From a bacterium (GTDB taxonomy: Bacteria; BMS3Abin14): a stretch of DNA of 6,222 nt. Position 1 is the stretch's first letter, and the number at the start of each line of letters is the position of its first letter. The translations under genes and the position numbers were made by a program. Below the pieces are notes generated by a model. It had not been told where the DNA came from. It saw only the letters and a program-made list of their open reading frames with translations, and made no database searches. The stretch covers positions 1 through 6,222 of the forward strand of contig JALHUC010000409.1 of the NCBI GenBank assembly GCA_022865845.1. Reading direction: 5' to 3'. Shown piece after piece: positions 5,329 through 6,222 of the stretch.

Positions 5329-6222
5329 ACCTATGATGGTGCCCAGGTCGAACAGGGGATCCATGTCCACCCTCACAAGGGCTTCACCAAGGTTGGAGAT
5401 GAGGAACAGGGGATCGACGTCCCATGCCGCCGCCGTGTTGGTATAGTCGCCCGGACTCGCCCCGGATCCGATAACCAACTGGTAACTCAGGTTCATGTAT
5501 CCCGGCTCTCCGGGGTCCGCTATACCGTTTCCGTTGCTGTCAGCCAGTGCAGGCACTGTCCCGACATCGAAAGTCATGGGCCTGTTGCCCGCTGGATCCG
5601 CGAGGGCTGTACCGTCTAACCTGGCGCTTCCGCCAACATATTTGAAGTTGGGCGGTATCAGGTCATCGATCCTCACCTGTCCGACATCACTGGTCGTCAG
5701 GTTCCTGATCTCCAGGTAATAGGTGACAACGCCGCCCACCACCTCGCTTCTCTTGTTCGCCGATTTCATGAGATCCAGGACAACGCCCTGGGTAAAGAGG
5801 ACCTGAGGCTGGTCGTTGAGCACCACGGCGTCCGTGGTATCGGTAGCGGTGATGATGGAGATCCCCACCGTACCCGAGCGGATCGTGCCCACTGTCGTGC
5901 CTGTTCCATCAGTAATGGCCGGAGGCTGGGAGATGATATCGGCGACACCTCGATCAGAGGCCAGCGTCACCGTCTTTCCGGCAACAGGGTTGTTGCTCGC
6001 GTCCCTGAGAACCACCGTTATTGTGCTGATGGATGTTCCGTTAGCCGGCATATTGGCCGGAGACACCGTAACGCTGGAATTACCCGGATCCACAACACTG
6101 CCAACGAGGTTAAGGAACACCGTAGCGCTGCTGGTGTCCAGGACACTGGCGCTCGCCGAACCGCTGGCTGTGTTCTCAAGGGCGTGTGCAGTTCCCGCAA
6201 ACCAGCTACCCGGGAGCAGTAA
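5326..6222 (-). CDS. N-terminal part of the giant envelope protein (signal peptide, Big_1 Ig, DUF11), ends at amber codon; 5' end outside window
   Basis: The frame is open from the window edge (6222) through 298 codons to TAG at 5326-5328. An internal GTG at 6120 could serve as a start, but the frame continues upstream into LLLPGSWFAGTAHA followed by LENTASG, which looks like the end of a Sec signal peptide with an AHA cleavage site. The true start therefore lies a few codons beyond the edge. Counting from the edge, residues about 46-145 match a Big_1/invasin-type Ig domain (STITVVLRDASNNPVAGKTVTL, ITATD). Residues about 147-285 match DUF11, a beta-sandwich of surface proteins (LEIRNLTTSDV, DLIPPNFKYV, YTNTAAA), with an inserted acidic loop DSNGNGIADPGEPG that resembles a calcium-binding loop. 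The last residues, DPLFDLGTIIG, lead in frame into the next domain across the TAG. Alone, this piece would be a small exported protein with no anchor. I read it as part of the same gene as 835-5325. Confidence 0.82.
   Translation of the reverse strand, partial: LLLPGSWFAGTAHALENTASGSASASVLDTSSATVFLNLVGSVVDPGNSSVTVSPANMPANGTSISTITVVLRDASNNPVAGKTVTLASDRGVADIISQPPAITDGTGTTVGTIRSGTVGISIITATDTTDAVVLNDQPQVLFTQGVVLDLMKSANKRSEVVGGVVTYYLEIRNLTTSDVGQVRIDDLIPPNFKYVGGSARLDGTALADPAGNRPMTFDVGTVPALADSNGNGIADPGEPGYMNLSYQLVIGSGASPGDYTNTAAAWDVDPLFLISNLGEALVRVDMDPLFDLGTIIG
6181..6222 (-). other. Probable signal peptide, C-terminal part
   Basis: Fourteen codons from the edge encode LLLPGSWFAGTAHA, a hydrophobic core followed by an A-x-A motif typical of signal peptidase I sites. 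Cleavage is predicted between the last Ala and Leu-Glu. The charged N-terminal region and start codon are outside the window. This supports Sec export of the giant protein and rejects the internal GTG at 6120 as the natural start. Confidence 0.65.

Overview
The window reads as a convergent gene pair from a Gram-negative bacterium. On the + strand, positions 1-137 hold the last 44 codons of a transketolase. On the - strand, from the right edge back to position 835, lies one very long reading frame for a multidomain outer-membrane protein. The outer-membrane barrel, an OmpA-type peptidoglycan-binding domain and an export signal all point to a diderm. The family resemblance and the repeat-littered intergenic region fit Desulfobacterota (the old Deltaproteobacteria) or a related lineage such as Nitrospirota. 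That placement is an impression only; nothing here fixes the taxonomy.

Layout. Positions 138-834 (about 700 bases) contain no convincing gene. They are a patchwork of short repeats and hairpins: a degenerate heptamer array just after the transketolase stop, a second exact heptamer array just after the giant gene's stop and on the opposite strand, two inverted copies of a 'ctctgcg' element, and several hairpins. Positions 835-6222 (-) are the giant gene. Its 5' end is cut by the window edge inside what looks like a signal peptide ending in AHA. The domain order is signal peptide, Big_1/invasin-like Ig, DUF11, an SdrD_B/Cna-B-like domain, a linker, a FlgD-like Ig domain, an OmpA C-terminal domain, several further Ig-like beta modules, then about 870 residues that look like an outer-membrane beta-barrel ending in an aromatic residue.

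The most important observation is one in-frame amber codon (TAG, 5326-5328, - strand) that splits this gene at the first strand of the SdrD_B/Cna-B-like domain. The frame is otherwise open across about 1,795 codons, and the codon directly after the TAG is GTG. The upstream piece keeps the signal peptide, Ig and DUF11. The downstream piece keeps OmpA and the barrel but has no export signal of its own. A recent nonsense mutation, a sequencing or assembly error, or amber read-through are all possible. Two independently working genes is the least likely reading.

The two genes have no evident functional link. Transketolase is central carbon metabolism, and the giant protein is a cell-envelope structure of unknown role, probably surface or periplasm-spanning. 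I see no RNA genes, CRISPR arrays, insertion sequences or clear promoters.
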